Assembly (NCBI GenBank): GCA_038144835.1 | Contig: JAYQON010000066.1 | Span: forward strand, 1 to 16,804 | Source: JALHOQ01 sp038144835 | GTDB lineage: Bacteria; Bdellovibrionota; Bdellovibrionia; Bdellovibrionales; UBA1609 | Direction: 5' to 3' | DNA: 16,804 bases | Shown: in pieces, positions 7,918 through 15,021 of the stretch | How positions within the stretch are numbered: position 1 is the first letter of the stretch | Layout of the letters: the number at the start of each line of letters is the position of its first letter | Notes under the pieces: model-generated | Told to the model about the DNA's origin: nothing | Database searches by the model: none | The model's input: only the letters and a program-made list of their open reading frames with translations | Made by a program: the position numbers and the translations under genes

Positions 7918-8331
7918 ATGCCTCGTTCAATCTTGATAATTGATGACAGCTCCGATACCCGAGAACTTTTCGCAGCGACGTTAGAATTCGAAGGGTTTGC
8001 CGTCGAGACCGCCAAAGATGGCGAAGATGCGTTGCGGATCCTACGCAAATCCACGAACTTCTCCTTGATCCTACTTGATCTCAAAATGCCGATAATGTCT
8101 GGTATAGAACTGCTCGAGACCATGAATCGCGAGCAGATTGGTTCAAATATTCCAGTGATTCTAATTTCGGGGGTAGAAAATCTAGCAAGCTTGAGTCTGC
8201 CTAAAAATGTAGTTGATAGATTAAAGAAGCCTTTTTTTTACCCCGAACTTTTGTATAAAATAAGAAAGCTTCACAGCGATCAGTCTGACAAAGCCTCGAC
8301 AAACAAAAAAAATAACGAACGTTGGTTATAA
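7918..8331 (+). CDS. Stand-alone response regulator receiver protein
   Basis: This is a 137-residue single-domain receiver of the CheY type. All residues for phosphorylation are in place: the acidic pair Asp9/Asp10 (LIIDD), the phospho-acceptor Asp54 in LLDLKMP, Ser84 (ILISG) as the switch Ser/Thr, and Lys104 before Pro105 (LKKP). No DNA-binding or enzymatic output domain follows; the last about 20 residues are a polar Lys/Asn-rich tail. It probably works by binding a partner or as a phosphate relay. No histidine kinase is in the window except possibly the truncated membrane protein at the left edge, which I cannot link to it. A very strong ribosome binding site (AAGGAGG, about 7 bases before ATG) fixes the start. 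It lies between slyD and the aminotransferase gene on the same strand. Confidence 0.93.
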   Translation: MPRSILIIDDSSDTRELFAATLEFEGFAVETAKDGEDALRILRKSTNFSLILLDLKMPIMSGIELLETMNREQIGSNIPVILISGVENLASLSLPKNVVDRLKKPFFYPELLYKIRKLHSDQSDKASTNKKNNERWL

Positions 8332-8383
8332 TTGTGCTGCGCCTCTTCTTTGACCAACTCAGATAATTAGTTTAGAAAAAAAT

Positions 8384-9457
8384 ATGCTTACCATTCAACA
8401 GCGCATAGCCAGCAGCTTAAAACCTGTGCCTCCAGCTGAAGCACTTGGATTTGGCCAACACTTTACAGACCATTGGTTTTTCGCAAAGTACTCTGAAGGG
8501 TCTGGATGGTTTGATGCGCGAATTGAGCCTTATGGACCATTTTCCTTAGATCCAGCAGCAAGCGTACTCCATTATGGACAATCGCTTTTTGAAGGAATGA
8601 AAGCTTTTTTACAGCCCAATGGGAGTATTGCGATTTTTAGGCCTGAATTCAATTACCAACGTATGCTCTCAGGCGCCGCGCGAATGTGCCTGATTCCTCC
8701 ATCAAAAGAACTTTTTATGACAAGTTTGCGTGATTTGATTCTTGTTGATGCACGCTGGGTTCCAACGCATCCGCATTGCTCTTTGTATATCCGCCCCACG
8801 TTGATAGGAACCGAGGGATTTTTGGGAGTTAGACCTTCTCGTGAAATTTTGTACTATGTCATACTCTCGCCGGTTGGCTCTTATTACGCTAACGGCAGTA
8901 GCCCCGTTAAAATTTACGTCGAAGATACAGTTATGCGAGCAGCACCCGGAGGAATGGGAGCCACCAAAGCTGGTGCAAACTATGCCGCAAGCTTACGTAG
9001 CGCACAGGATGCGAAAGGCAAAGGCTTTGCGCAAGTTTTATGGCTGGAAGCCGATCAAGAAACGATCCAAGAAGTTGGAACCATGAATGTATTTTTTGTT
9101 TTTCGCGACGAGATAGTTACACCAGAACTCAACGGGAATATCTTGGCTGGCAGTCTACGCCAGTCGACGATTGAATTGCTCGAAAATTTGGGACAACCAG
9201 TGACTGTGCGCCGAATAGGAATAAGTGAAGTTATTGAGAGACTGAAAAACAATCAATTGATGGAAGCCTTTGGAACTGGAACGGCCGCCGTGATATCTCC
9301 TATTGGAGAATTGAGTATCAATGGTGAACGGCATATCATTAATAACAATGTCACCGGACCTTTAAGTTCTTTGCTTTACGAAACAATCACAGGAATTCAA
9401 CGAGGACTCAAGCCAGACAAATTGAATTGGATGGTACCTCTTGAGACCCTCACATAA
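8384..9457 (+). CDS. ilvE: Branched-chain amino acid aminotransferase (PLP fold type IV)
   Basis: This 357-residue enzyme swaps the amino group between glutamate and leucine, isoleucine or valine, the last step of their synthesis and first of their breakdown, in the cytosol. Length and motifs fit the long (BCAT2/eukaryotic-like) subgroup: LHYGQSLFEGMKAF at 62-75, the RPTLIGTEGFLGVRPS block at about 137-152, the PLP-linked Lys195 in GATKAGANYAAS, and QEVGTMNVFF with Glu229. AFGTGTAAVISPIGEL is near the C-terminus. One deviation is in the phosphate-binding loop: the common G-[IV]-T-R is GSLR at about 255-258. The ribosome binding site is poor (AGAAAAAAAT before ATG), but the MLTIQQR N-terminus precedes the conserved domain at a sensible distance. 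It lies 52 bp after the response-regulator gene and may be co-transcribed. It stops 5 bp from the convergent membrane-protein gene. Confidence 0.95.
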   Translation: MLTIQQRIASSLKPVPPAEALGFGQHFTDHWFFAKYSEGSGWFDARIEPYGPFSLDPAASVLHYGQSLFEGMKAFLQPNGSIAIFRPEFNYQRMLSGAARMCLIPPSKELFMTSLRDLILVDARWVPTHPHCSLYIRPTLIGTEGFLGVRPSREILYYVILSPVGSYYANGSSPVKIYVEDTVMRAAPGGMGATKAGANYAASLRSAQDAKGKGFAQVLWLEADQETIQEVGTMNVFFVFRDEIVTPELNGNILAGSLRQSTIELLENLGQPVTVRRIGISEVIERLKNNQLMEAFGTGTAAVISPIGELSINGERHIINNNVTGPLSSLLYETITGIQRGLKPDKLNWMVPLETLT

Positions 9458-9462
9458 CAACG

Positions 9463-10065
9463 TTAATTGGCAGCTCGCCTAATTTGCCTAAACGTTTTAA
9501 GATCAATTGTTTCCCAATGAGAGGGTATTTGTCTCCATTTCGGGTTTTCAGTCGTCAATGCCACCCAGTTGCTACCCGAACGCACCATGGATCTGCGAGC
9601 CATTTCAAGAGCCTCATTATCGTCGGCTTGAACTTGCAGCAATATTCCGCGGGTTCCCACGTCCTCAAAAAATCGCCGAGCTAACTTTTGAGATAAACGA
9701 ATGCCCGTTAGGGCGCCGGCAATTCCCGCTAGCAGTACACAAAAAATTGTTCCCAATATGACAAAAAAAGTTTGATCTCCTTCTACTGCCACCTCTGGAA
9801 TTATGAAAACCAACATTGCAACAACTAGGCCCAATAGTGAACCTGTTACTATACCCAACACGGCTGCTGGACGCACATCATGGGCAATTGACAAGACAAA
9901 ATTGGTACTGCGCAATTCATAATCTGGCAGTAGAATTGCGATTTGATCGTCACTGAAGCCTTCATGAATCAACCGCACGCGAGCTCTCGCCGCCCGATCA
10001 CCAGTGGCAAACTGTCCAATCGCAGAAATTTCCCCAACCACCTCAAATCTTAGAGCAGTCAGCAT
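9463..10065 (-). CDS. YflT-like small membrane protein, function unknown
   Basis: This 200-residue protein has three parts. The N-terminal cytosolic domain (about 1-62) resembles the YflT/general-stress type fold: strand, then helix with RARVRLIHEGFSDDQIAIL, then strand. Two Gly/Ala-rich hydrophobic helices follow at about 67-90 and 99-121 (GIVTGSLLGL, LLAGIAGALTGI). A C-terminal soluble segment has a second ferredoxin-like strand-helix (RGILLQVQADD...ALEMARRSMVRSGS). This layout is common in uncharacterised bacterial proteins annotated as general stress or low-temperature-induced membrane proteins; no activity is known for most. There is no strong ribosome binding site at the ATG; an in-frame GTG at codon 9 is possible but would clip the first strand. 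It is convergent with the aminotransferase (5 bp gap) and divergent from the GNAT gene. The family assignment is by pattern only. Confidence 0.72.
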   Translation of the reverse strand: MLTALRFEVVGEISAIGQFATGDRAARARVRLIHEGFSDDQIAILLPDYELRSTNFVLSIAHDVRPAAVLGIVTGSLLGLVVAMLVFIIPEVAVEGDQTFFVILGTIFCVLLAGIAGALTGIRLSQKLARRFFEDVGTRGILLQVQADDNEALEMARRSMVRSGSNWVALTTENPKWRQIPSHWETIDLKTFRQIRRAAN

Positions 10066-10151
10066 GCCAAGAGATAAGCAATGATAGCGACTTTCAATGC
10101 TGAGAGAGGCAAAATTACCATTGAGAATGAGGCAAGCCTCCCCATTTTAAA

Positions 10152-10763
10152 ATGCACATGAAACCAGGTAAAATTATTGACCCCAATCTCTTGCAATGTT
10201 GTGCTTTACACATGTTTCCCAAGCTCGAAGAAATTAATCTCCAAGCAAAGCATGATTTTCTAATTGCAATGCAAGACTACGCTGAAGGTGATTGCGAAAC
10301 TTTTCGACGGCACTATATTCGCTCAAATCAGTGGAATGAGGCCGAATTTCGCATCTTCGTCAAAGAGTGCGAAAAGCAGCGCATGGACTGGAGACCTTCG
10401 GCAAAATGTATCTCTACAACCCATTATATCTTACGCGAACACGATGGTCGAGTGTGCGGCATCGGCCGTATGCGATTCCCCCTAAATGCAGAACAACAAC
10501 CAGACAGAGGGAATCTTGAGTTCGATGTACCTCCCTCGCTCCGACGTCAGGATTACGGAACCCTTGTACTGAATCGAATGCTCTTTGAGGCTGTGCGTGC
10601 GGGACTTGCACGCGCGCTTGTTGTTTGTACTTCAAAAAATATCGCAGCCGTAAAAATTATCGAAAAAAATCGCGGCATCCTCGAATCGTCAATCACTCCT
10701 TCACCAGATATTGAACAAACGGAAAGAGATGAGCTTTTACGTTTCTGGATTAAGCTTAGATAA
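10152..10763 (+). CDS. GNAT family acetyltransferase (COG3981-like)
   Basis: This 203-residue protein resembles the 'predicted acetyltransferase' GNAT subgroup. Seen in order: a helical N-terminus, ISTTHYILREHDGRVCGIGRMRF (strands 2-3, about 87-109), NLEFDVPPSLRRQDYGTLVLNRML (strand 4 and the acetyl-CoA loop, about 121-144), ALVVCTSKNIAAVKIIEKNRGILE (strand 5 and following helix), and RFWIKL at the end. GNATs move an acetyl group from acetyl-CoA to an amine. The pyrophosphate loop reads R131-x-x-D134-x-G136, where the family usually has Gly at the fourth position. The start is uncertain: ATG at 10152 or the second ATG at 10158, neither with a clear ribosome binding site. It lies 17 bp upstream of mepA, so the two are probably co-transcribed; a link to cell-wall modification is an inference from position only. 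Confidence 0.78.
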   Translation: MHMKPGKIIDPNLLQCCALHMFPKLEEINLQAKHDFLIAMQDYAEGDCETFRRHYIRSNQWNEAEFRIFVKECEKQRMDWRPSAKCISTTHYILREHDGRVCGIGRMRFPLNAEQQPDRGNLEFDVPPSLRRQDYGTLVLNRMLFEAVRAGLARALVVCTSKNIAAVKIIEKNRGILESSITPSPDIEQTERDELLRFWIKLR

Positions 10764-10780
10764 AAGAAACGAGGCTAGGT

Positions 10781-11671
10781 TTGCTTAAAAAAATTTTTTT
10801 TGCAACTCTTCTCCTCTCAGGCAGCCACGTTATAGCCAGTGAAAATAGGATGCTTTTCAATTTATGGGCAAAAATCAAAGAGCCATCAAGGGGGCCTAAT
10901 CGTCCAATTGGGACTTATAGTGCTGGCTGCCTTAGTGGGGGCTTAGCTCTTGAAATAGAAGGTCCTGGCTATGCGATTATGCGTACCTCTCGCAAACGCT
11001 ATTATGGACATAAAGATCTCATCGCCTATCTACGTGCCTTGGGACTCCGCCTGCAAAAAGAGAACATGCCCACCCTACTCATCGGAGATTTGAGCCCTCC
11101 AAGGGGAGGACCTATGCTTTCCGGACACAACAGTCATCAATCTGGCCTAGATGTTGATCTTTGGTTTAAGATGACCTCCAAAATTCCCTCCAAGAAGGAG
11201 CGTGAATCTTGGTCTGCTCCATCCTTCGTTTCTAATCGCAAAAAGTTAAAGGCAAACTGGAAAGACACTCAAGATCGTTTAATTATTGCCGCTACATCAA
11301 TGACTAGCGTCAGTCGAGTTTTTGTAAGCCCAGCGATAAAAAAACATTTTTGTATAAAAATGCCAGAAGCAAAATGGCTTTATAAACTGAGGCCCTGGTG
11401 GGGACACGAAGAGCACTTGCATGTTCGCTTGAATTGTCCAACCGAAAATTTGGATTGTCAAAATCAACCACCGCTCAATCCTCTGGATAATGGATGTGGT
11501 TCTGAACTCGAATGGTGGTTTTCGGAAGAAGCCGACAACGAGTGGAAAAAGATTCGATCGCAGAGGGAAGACAAAAAATTTCCAGACTTGCCCGAGGAGT
11601 GCCTTAAAATTTTGCGCGAAACTAGCAAACTGGACTTCTTACCCGGAGACGCGAACCTCAGTTTAGGATAG
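10781..11671 (+). CDS. mepA: Penicillin-insensitive murein endopeptidase (MepA, M74)
   Basis: This is a 296-residue periplasmic zinc endopeptidase of the LAS/M74 family, which cuts D-Ala-meso-DAP cross-bridges in peptidoglycan and is not blocked by penicillin. A signal peptide is at about 1-20 (LKKIFFATLLLSGSHVIAS). The catalytic blocks are intact: GHNSHQSGLDVDLW with His116, His119 and Asp126, matching the E. coli zinc and catalytic residues, and WWGHEEHLHVRL with His209, His212 and His214. The tail (NCP, LDCQNQPPL, NGCGSELEWWF) matches the Cys-containing end of E. coli MepA. The gene starts with TTG, with GAGGCTAGG upstream. The first codons hold an A7T8 tract. It sits 17 bp after the GNAT gene and 20 bp before a small secreted protein gene, then an slt-type gene, suggesting a peptidoglycan-degrading operon. 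Confidence 0.95.
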   Translation: MLKKIFFATLLLSGSHVIASENRMLFNLWAKIKEPSRGPNRPIGTYSAGCLSGGLALEIEGPGYAIMRTSRKRYYGHKDLIAYLRALGLRLQKENMPTLLIGDLSPPRGGPMLSGHNSHQSGLDVDLWFKMTSKIPSKKERESWSAPSFVSNRKKLKANWKDTQDRLIIAATSMTSVSRVFVSPAIKKHFCIKMPEAKWLYKLRPWWGHEEHLHVRLNCPTENLDCQNQPPLNPLDNGCGSELEWWFSEEADNEWKKIRSQREDKKFPDLPEECLKILRETSKLDFLPGDANLSLG

Positions 11672-11691
11672 ACTCGGTAACGGGGATTAAT

Positions 11692-12216
11692 ATGAAAATA
11701 TTCCTGATCTTTTTTGCAGTTGGCTATTTTACACATTCAAACGCACAGTCCTTCAACGAAAGCGAAAGTCCAATTGAGTTTTCTCAACAGCAAAGGCCAT
11801 TTCTAGAGAAAAGGCGTCGCTTTTTTCAAAACCAAATGAACTCAGATCAGACAGAAAATTCCAGCAATTTTTCTTCAAAAGATGTCGATGGTCAAACCCA
11901 GAGACAACCCGATTCTGCCGCGGTTACAGGCCAAGTGAAGCAAAAAAATTTTAAGGCCCATCAAAGAAACGCGATCTTTTCTTGTCAGGGCAAAACTCAT
12001 GGCACGCCTTGTTCGATACCCGACAATAATGGGAGTCGCATCAGCGGAACGTGCTACGGTATGAGTGCTGGTGTGCCTACCATCTGCCGGCCATCAAATC
12101 ATCCCCCACCACGGCAGGTGGAGGAAGGGGTTAAAGATGAAAAAATTCTTAATGATGTAGAGATAAAAAATACCTTAGAGTCATCGCCCAAGCAAATTGC
12201 TGTCCCCAAAGAATAG
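11692..12216 (+). CDS. Small secreted protein with four-cysteine motif
   Basis: This is a 174-residue protein I do not recognise by function. It has a clear signal peptide (residues 1-18, ending HSNAQ). A polar Gln/Ser/Asn-rich low-complexity stretch follows at about 20-90, then a compact Cys segment with C98, C107, C121 and C132 (SCQGK, GTPC, GTCYG, TICRP). The end is a charged tail rich in Lys and Glu. The spacing C-G-K-x2-G-x2-C...G-x-C...C resembles a small four-Cys repeat found in many uncharacterised secreted proteins of Proteobacteria, which probably forms two disulfides. The start is supported by GGGGATT upstream of the ATG. It lies 20 bp after mepA and 91 bp before the slt-type gene. 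A role as an accessory or inhibitor of these peptidoglycan enzymes is possible but has no direct evidence. Confidence 0.75.
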   Translation: MKIFLIFFAVGYFTHSNAQSFNESESPIEFSQQQRPFLEKRRRFFQNQMNSDQTENSSNFSSKDVDGQTQRQPDSAAVTGQVKQKNFKAHQRNAIFSCQGKTHGTPCSIPDNNGSRISGTCYGMSAGVPTICRPSNHPPPRQVEEGVKDEKILNDVEIKNTLESSPKQIAVPKE

Positions 12217-12307
12217 ACTCCATAAAGTCGTGGAAATGCAATTGAGAACATCTTGCCTTGCTCTCAGTTCCCGCTAATTCAAAAGAATCAACGTACGGAG
12301 GCCCAGA

Positions 12308-14356
12308 ATGCAATGGATTTTGATCACACTTTTCTGGAGTTTAGGAAGCTCTCACGCCAGCACATGGTCGACCGACTACTCTGACGCTCTCGCGCAGGTG
12401 AATACAAACCTATCAGCTGCATGCACGACTCTTAGTCGACTCGCCAACACTCGCAAGGAACCTCTGGCGCCCTTAGCAACTACACGTAAGATACAATACT
12501 GTCCCTATCCAAATCCAATCACGGCAATAAACACTTTAAAACAAGTCCACTCAGGCTATCCATGGTTGCGTCCATTGGCTAGCGAGGTACTCGTAGCTCT
12601 CGCGCGAAAACACCAGGATTCACAAACTCTGGTAGATTTCACTCCGGTTTTCTTCAAGCTGCTTTCGAGTCAGTCTGAAAAAGAATTACTTTTGCAAGAA
12701 GCCCTATCCGCTGCTAGGAATCTCAATCTCAAGGTACAAGAAAATTGGCTGCGCAACGAATTGTACAAACTTTCACCACGTCTTGAGAGGAATCCTCCCC
12801 CTACCCGCTGGCTCAAAGCCGCCGATGACTTTAGAAACAATCAAGATTTCAATCAGGCCTCAATCCTTTATGAACAGATCCTCGGAAAAAACTCTTTCGA
12901 TACGTTTAGCCGCTTTAAGGCGATCAATGGCCTACGCGAGATACGCAAGAGTCAATACCGCTTTTTTAAAGGTCCACTGCAAGAATTTATTAGTGCCTCT
13001 GAACGAATGGCAAATTTCACTCATACCAATCTCAACGCCAAGGACTTGAACCTTGATCAGCAACGCATCCTTTTTGAGGCATTAGTGCAAAATGCTCGTG
13101 ATCACTGGTCCTATGCCGATGTGAACGTGGCCAAGAGCAAACTTATACGCATCGCAAGTATGAATCTTTACAAACCGTTTCGGGCGTACGCTTTCTGGAT
13201 GCTCGCTCGAATTGAAGGAAACCTTGGAAATTGGATCCAAGCGGCCAACAACGGACGACAAGCGACGCTTTTGATGATCGACGAGCTTAATAGTTCTAAA
13301 CGCTGGGGCGCCTGGTTTTGGACTTTATGGGATGACAGCTTTTGGACAGCCTCATTTTCTCAACGCAAGGCCGGCCTTAGACGTGAGGCCGCTGATCTTT
13401 TGCAATTTTGTCTTCGCTATACAAAGAACCCAAATGCAATAGCCAAGTTTAGCTTTTGGATCGCTCGTAATCTCAGTGACAGTGGAATTGACAGCACAAA
13501 CGAGTGGATCGAGCTAGCGCGCATTGACCGTCATGGGTACTACGGTTTTATGGCTCATAACCAGCTCAATCTTCCGCTCAGTGCACTTCCAAACATAGAT
13601 ACGACAAATCCAAAGCGGCCCCCCGAGATTGGTAATAAGGAATTTGATCTCTTGCTCCAGCTTGCCACAGTAAAAGAATGGACCTTGGCGCAAACTTATC
13701 TTTCCAATTTTATTCCCACCGCTAAAATCAATCATGATGAAATGATTTTGCGGGCCCACCTTCATGATTATTCAACCATAGCCAATTTATTCTTTACAAA
13801 TGTGCAACCGAGTGATCGCAATACCTTTACGGATGTCTATGCCTCATTACTTTACCCAAGACCGTATTTAAATCTAGTCCAATCCGCTCGCACTCTTGCG
13901 CCAAATATAGAAGAGGAGTACGTGTACGCGATCATGCGACAGGAATCGGGCTTTAACCCTAAAGTCCGAAGTTGGGCCAACGCTTATGGACTGCTTCAGC
14001 TTCTCCCGAGAGTCGCTCGCGAAACTCAAGACAAAGCGGGCGTTTCCTTTAAGGAGGACTATGAGCTTTTTCGCCCAGAAATCAACATCCCCATAGGCGT
14101 CGCGCACATGGATGACTTAAGCCTAGTCGCTGGACGAAGTTTCATTTTGAGAACCTCTTCCTACAATGCGACGGTTGATAAAACTATCGAATGGAAAAAT
14201 CGGCTTTTTAAGGGTGACGTGTCTGAGTGGATAGAGGAAATTCCCTATGACGAAACTAGATCTTATGTGCGTTTGGTCATGAGAAATTATCTTATGTATT
14301 TGCGCGTGGGCGCGCGTGGGGATACGACTATCCCCACAACACTATTGAACCTTTGA
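12308..14356 (+). CDS. Soluble lytic murein transglycosylase, Slt-like
   Basis: This is a 682-residue periplasmic enzyme that cleaves the MurNAc-GlcNAc bond of peptidoglycan, making 1,6-anhydro ends. A signal peptide is at about 1-17 (ending SSHA). Residues 20-530 are almost all helical with TPR-like pairs, as in the U-shaped superhelix of Slt70. The C-terminal lysozyme-like SLT domain (about 535-670) has EEYVYAIMRQESGFNP with the catalytic Glu546, YGLLQLLP, then SSYNATVDKTIEW in place of the usual A-YNAG-PG. IEEIPYDETRSYVRLVMRNYLMY closes the domain, as in Slt proteins. The length is near that of Slt70 (about 645 residues). The start is supported by CGGAGG about 7 bases upstream of ATG. It follows mepA and the four-Cys gene on the same strand and ends 7 bp from a convergent gene. 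Confidence 0.92.
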   Translation: MQWILITLFWSLGSSHASTWSTDYSDALAQVNTNLSAACTTLSRLANTRKEPLAPLATTRKIQYCPYPNPITAINTLKQVHSGYPWLRPLASEVLVALARKHQDSQTLVDFTPVFFKLLSSQSEKELLLQEALSAARNLNLKVQENWLRNELYKLSPRLERNPPPTRWLKAADDFRNNQDFNQASILYEQILGKNSFDTFSRFKAINGLREIRKSQYRFFKGPLQEFISASERMANFTHTNLNAKDLNLDQQRILFEALVQNARDHWSYADVNVAKSKLIRIASMNLYKPFRAYAFWMLARIEGNLGNWIQAANNGRQATLLMIDELNSSKRWGAWFWTLWDDSFWTASFSQRKAGLRREAADLLQFCLRYTKNPNAIAKFSFWIARNLSDSGIDSTNEWIELARIDRHGYYGFMAHNQLNLPLSALPNIDTTNPKRPPEIGNKEFDLLLQLATVKEWTLAQTYLSNFIPTAKINHDEMILRAHLHDYSTIANLFFTNVQPSDRNTFTDVYASLLYPRPYLNLVQSARTLAPNIEEEYVYAIMRQESGFNPKVRSWANAYGLLQLLPRVARETQDKAGVSFKEDYELFRPEINIPIGVAHMDDLSLVAGRSFILRTSSYNATVDKTIEWKNRLFKGDVSEWIEEIPYDETRSYVRLVMRNYLMYLRVGARGDTTIPTTLLNL

Positions 14357-14363
14357 TATCCAA

Positions 14364-14936
14364 TTACTGCTTCAGAAAATTAGTGAGCTCGAGAACCATC
14401 TCACCCATTTGATTGGGTTGGATGGTTTTTAACATGCCAGCGATGGGAATCTGGCTCGGATTTATCCAAATCTGAGCATCTTCATTCTTTTTCTTGTCAC
14501 GCATCTTTAGGTAAATTGAGTCGAAGGTACCTTTAGGAACCGTAACGCTTTCGCGCCGAGATTCAACAATTTCCATATCTTCCTGACTTGGGATTTGCTG
14601 TTTTTGACCGTTGACCAAGATTTCCAAAACTTGACCATTATTTTTATCATAAAGAGCTTCAACCTTTTGCTTGCCCAGAAATCCGAGATCGACGTCCTGT
14701 TGAACCCAAAAACCTTGATTAGTTTCTTCGCGCACAAACATACGCAAAGTACCATTTAAAAAGCCACCTTTTAGGCTATAGTCACAGGAGTCATTAACTT
14801 TCCATTTGAGCATAGCGGTCGGATGAACATCCTGAGGTGCAACAGCCTGTATGACTGATTGAATTTGAATGGCCTCCGTAGCGGCATAGCATTGAAGTCC
14901 CGCAAATGTAATAATAAGTGCGATCAGGTTTTTCAT
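14364..14936 (-). CDS. Small secreted beta-rich protein (distantly DUF3108-like), function unknown
   Basis: This is a 190-residue exported protein. A signal peptide at about 1-19 ends CYAAT; the Cys at 16 is not in a lipobox, so it is probably soluble in the periplasm. The rest alternates short hydrophobic strands and turns: LKWKVNDSCDYSL, GTLRMFVREE, GFWVQQDVDL, KVEALYDKNNGQVLEILVNG, SVTVPKGTFDSIYLKMRD, AQIWINPSQIPIAGMLK. The VPKGTF...AQIWI...PIAG order recalls DUF3108-type or lipid-binding-like beta-barrel proteins, but the similarity is weak and judged by eye. A strong ribosome binding site (AAGGAAAGGGG before ATG) fixes the start. It is the third of three minus-strand genes, 85 bp after the orphan secreted protein, and converges on the slt-type gene with a 7-bp gap. 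Confidence 0.75.
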   Translation of the reverse strand: MKNLIALIITFAGLQCYAATEAIQIQSVIQAVAPQDVHPTAMLKWKVNDSCDYSLKGGFLNGTLRMFVREETNQGFWVQQDVDLGFLGKQKVEALYDKNNGQVLEILVNGQKQQIPSQEDMEIVESRRESVTVPKGTFDSIYLKMRDKKKNEDAQIWINPSQIPIAGMLKTIQPNQMGEMVLELTNFLKQ

Positions 14937-15021
14937 AAATTCCCCTTTCCTTAGGAATATTTAATTCAAAGCGCAACATGAAGCCGTTGAATCATCAAGC
15001 AGTTTTGAAGTCAGAGTGAAA

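Noticed and set aside
10129..10140. GAGGC-AA-GCCTC hairpin upstream of the GNAT gene
   Set aside because: Five-bp arms with a 2-base loop occur often by chance and no promoter context supports it as an operator.
14300..14325. Short GCGCGTGGG near-tandem repeat at the end of the slt gene
   Set aside because: Two copies of a 9-mer inside coding sequence (VGARGD); too short and coding-compatible to be a separate element.
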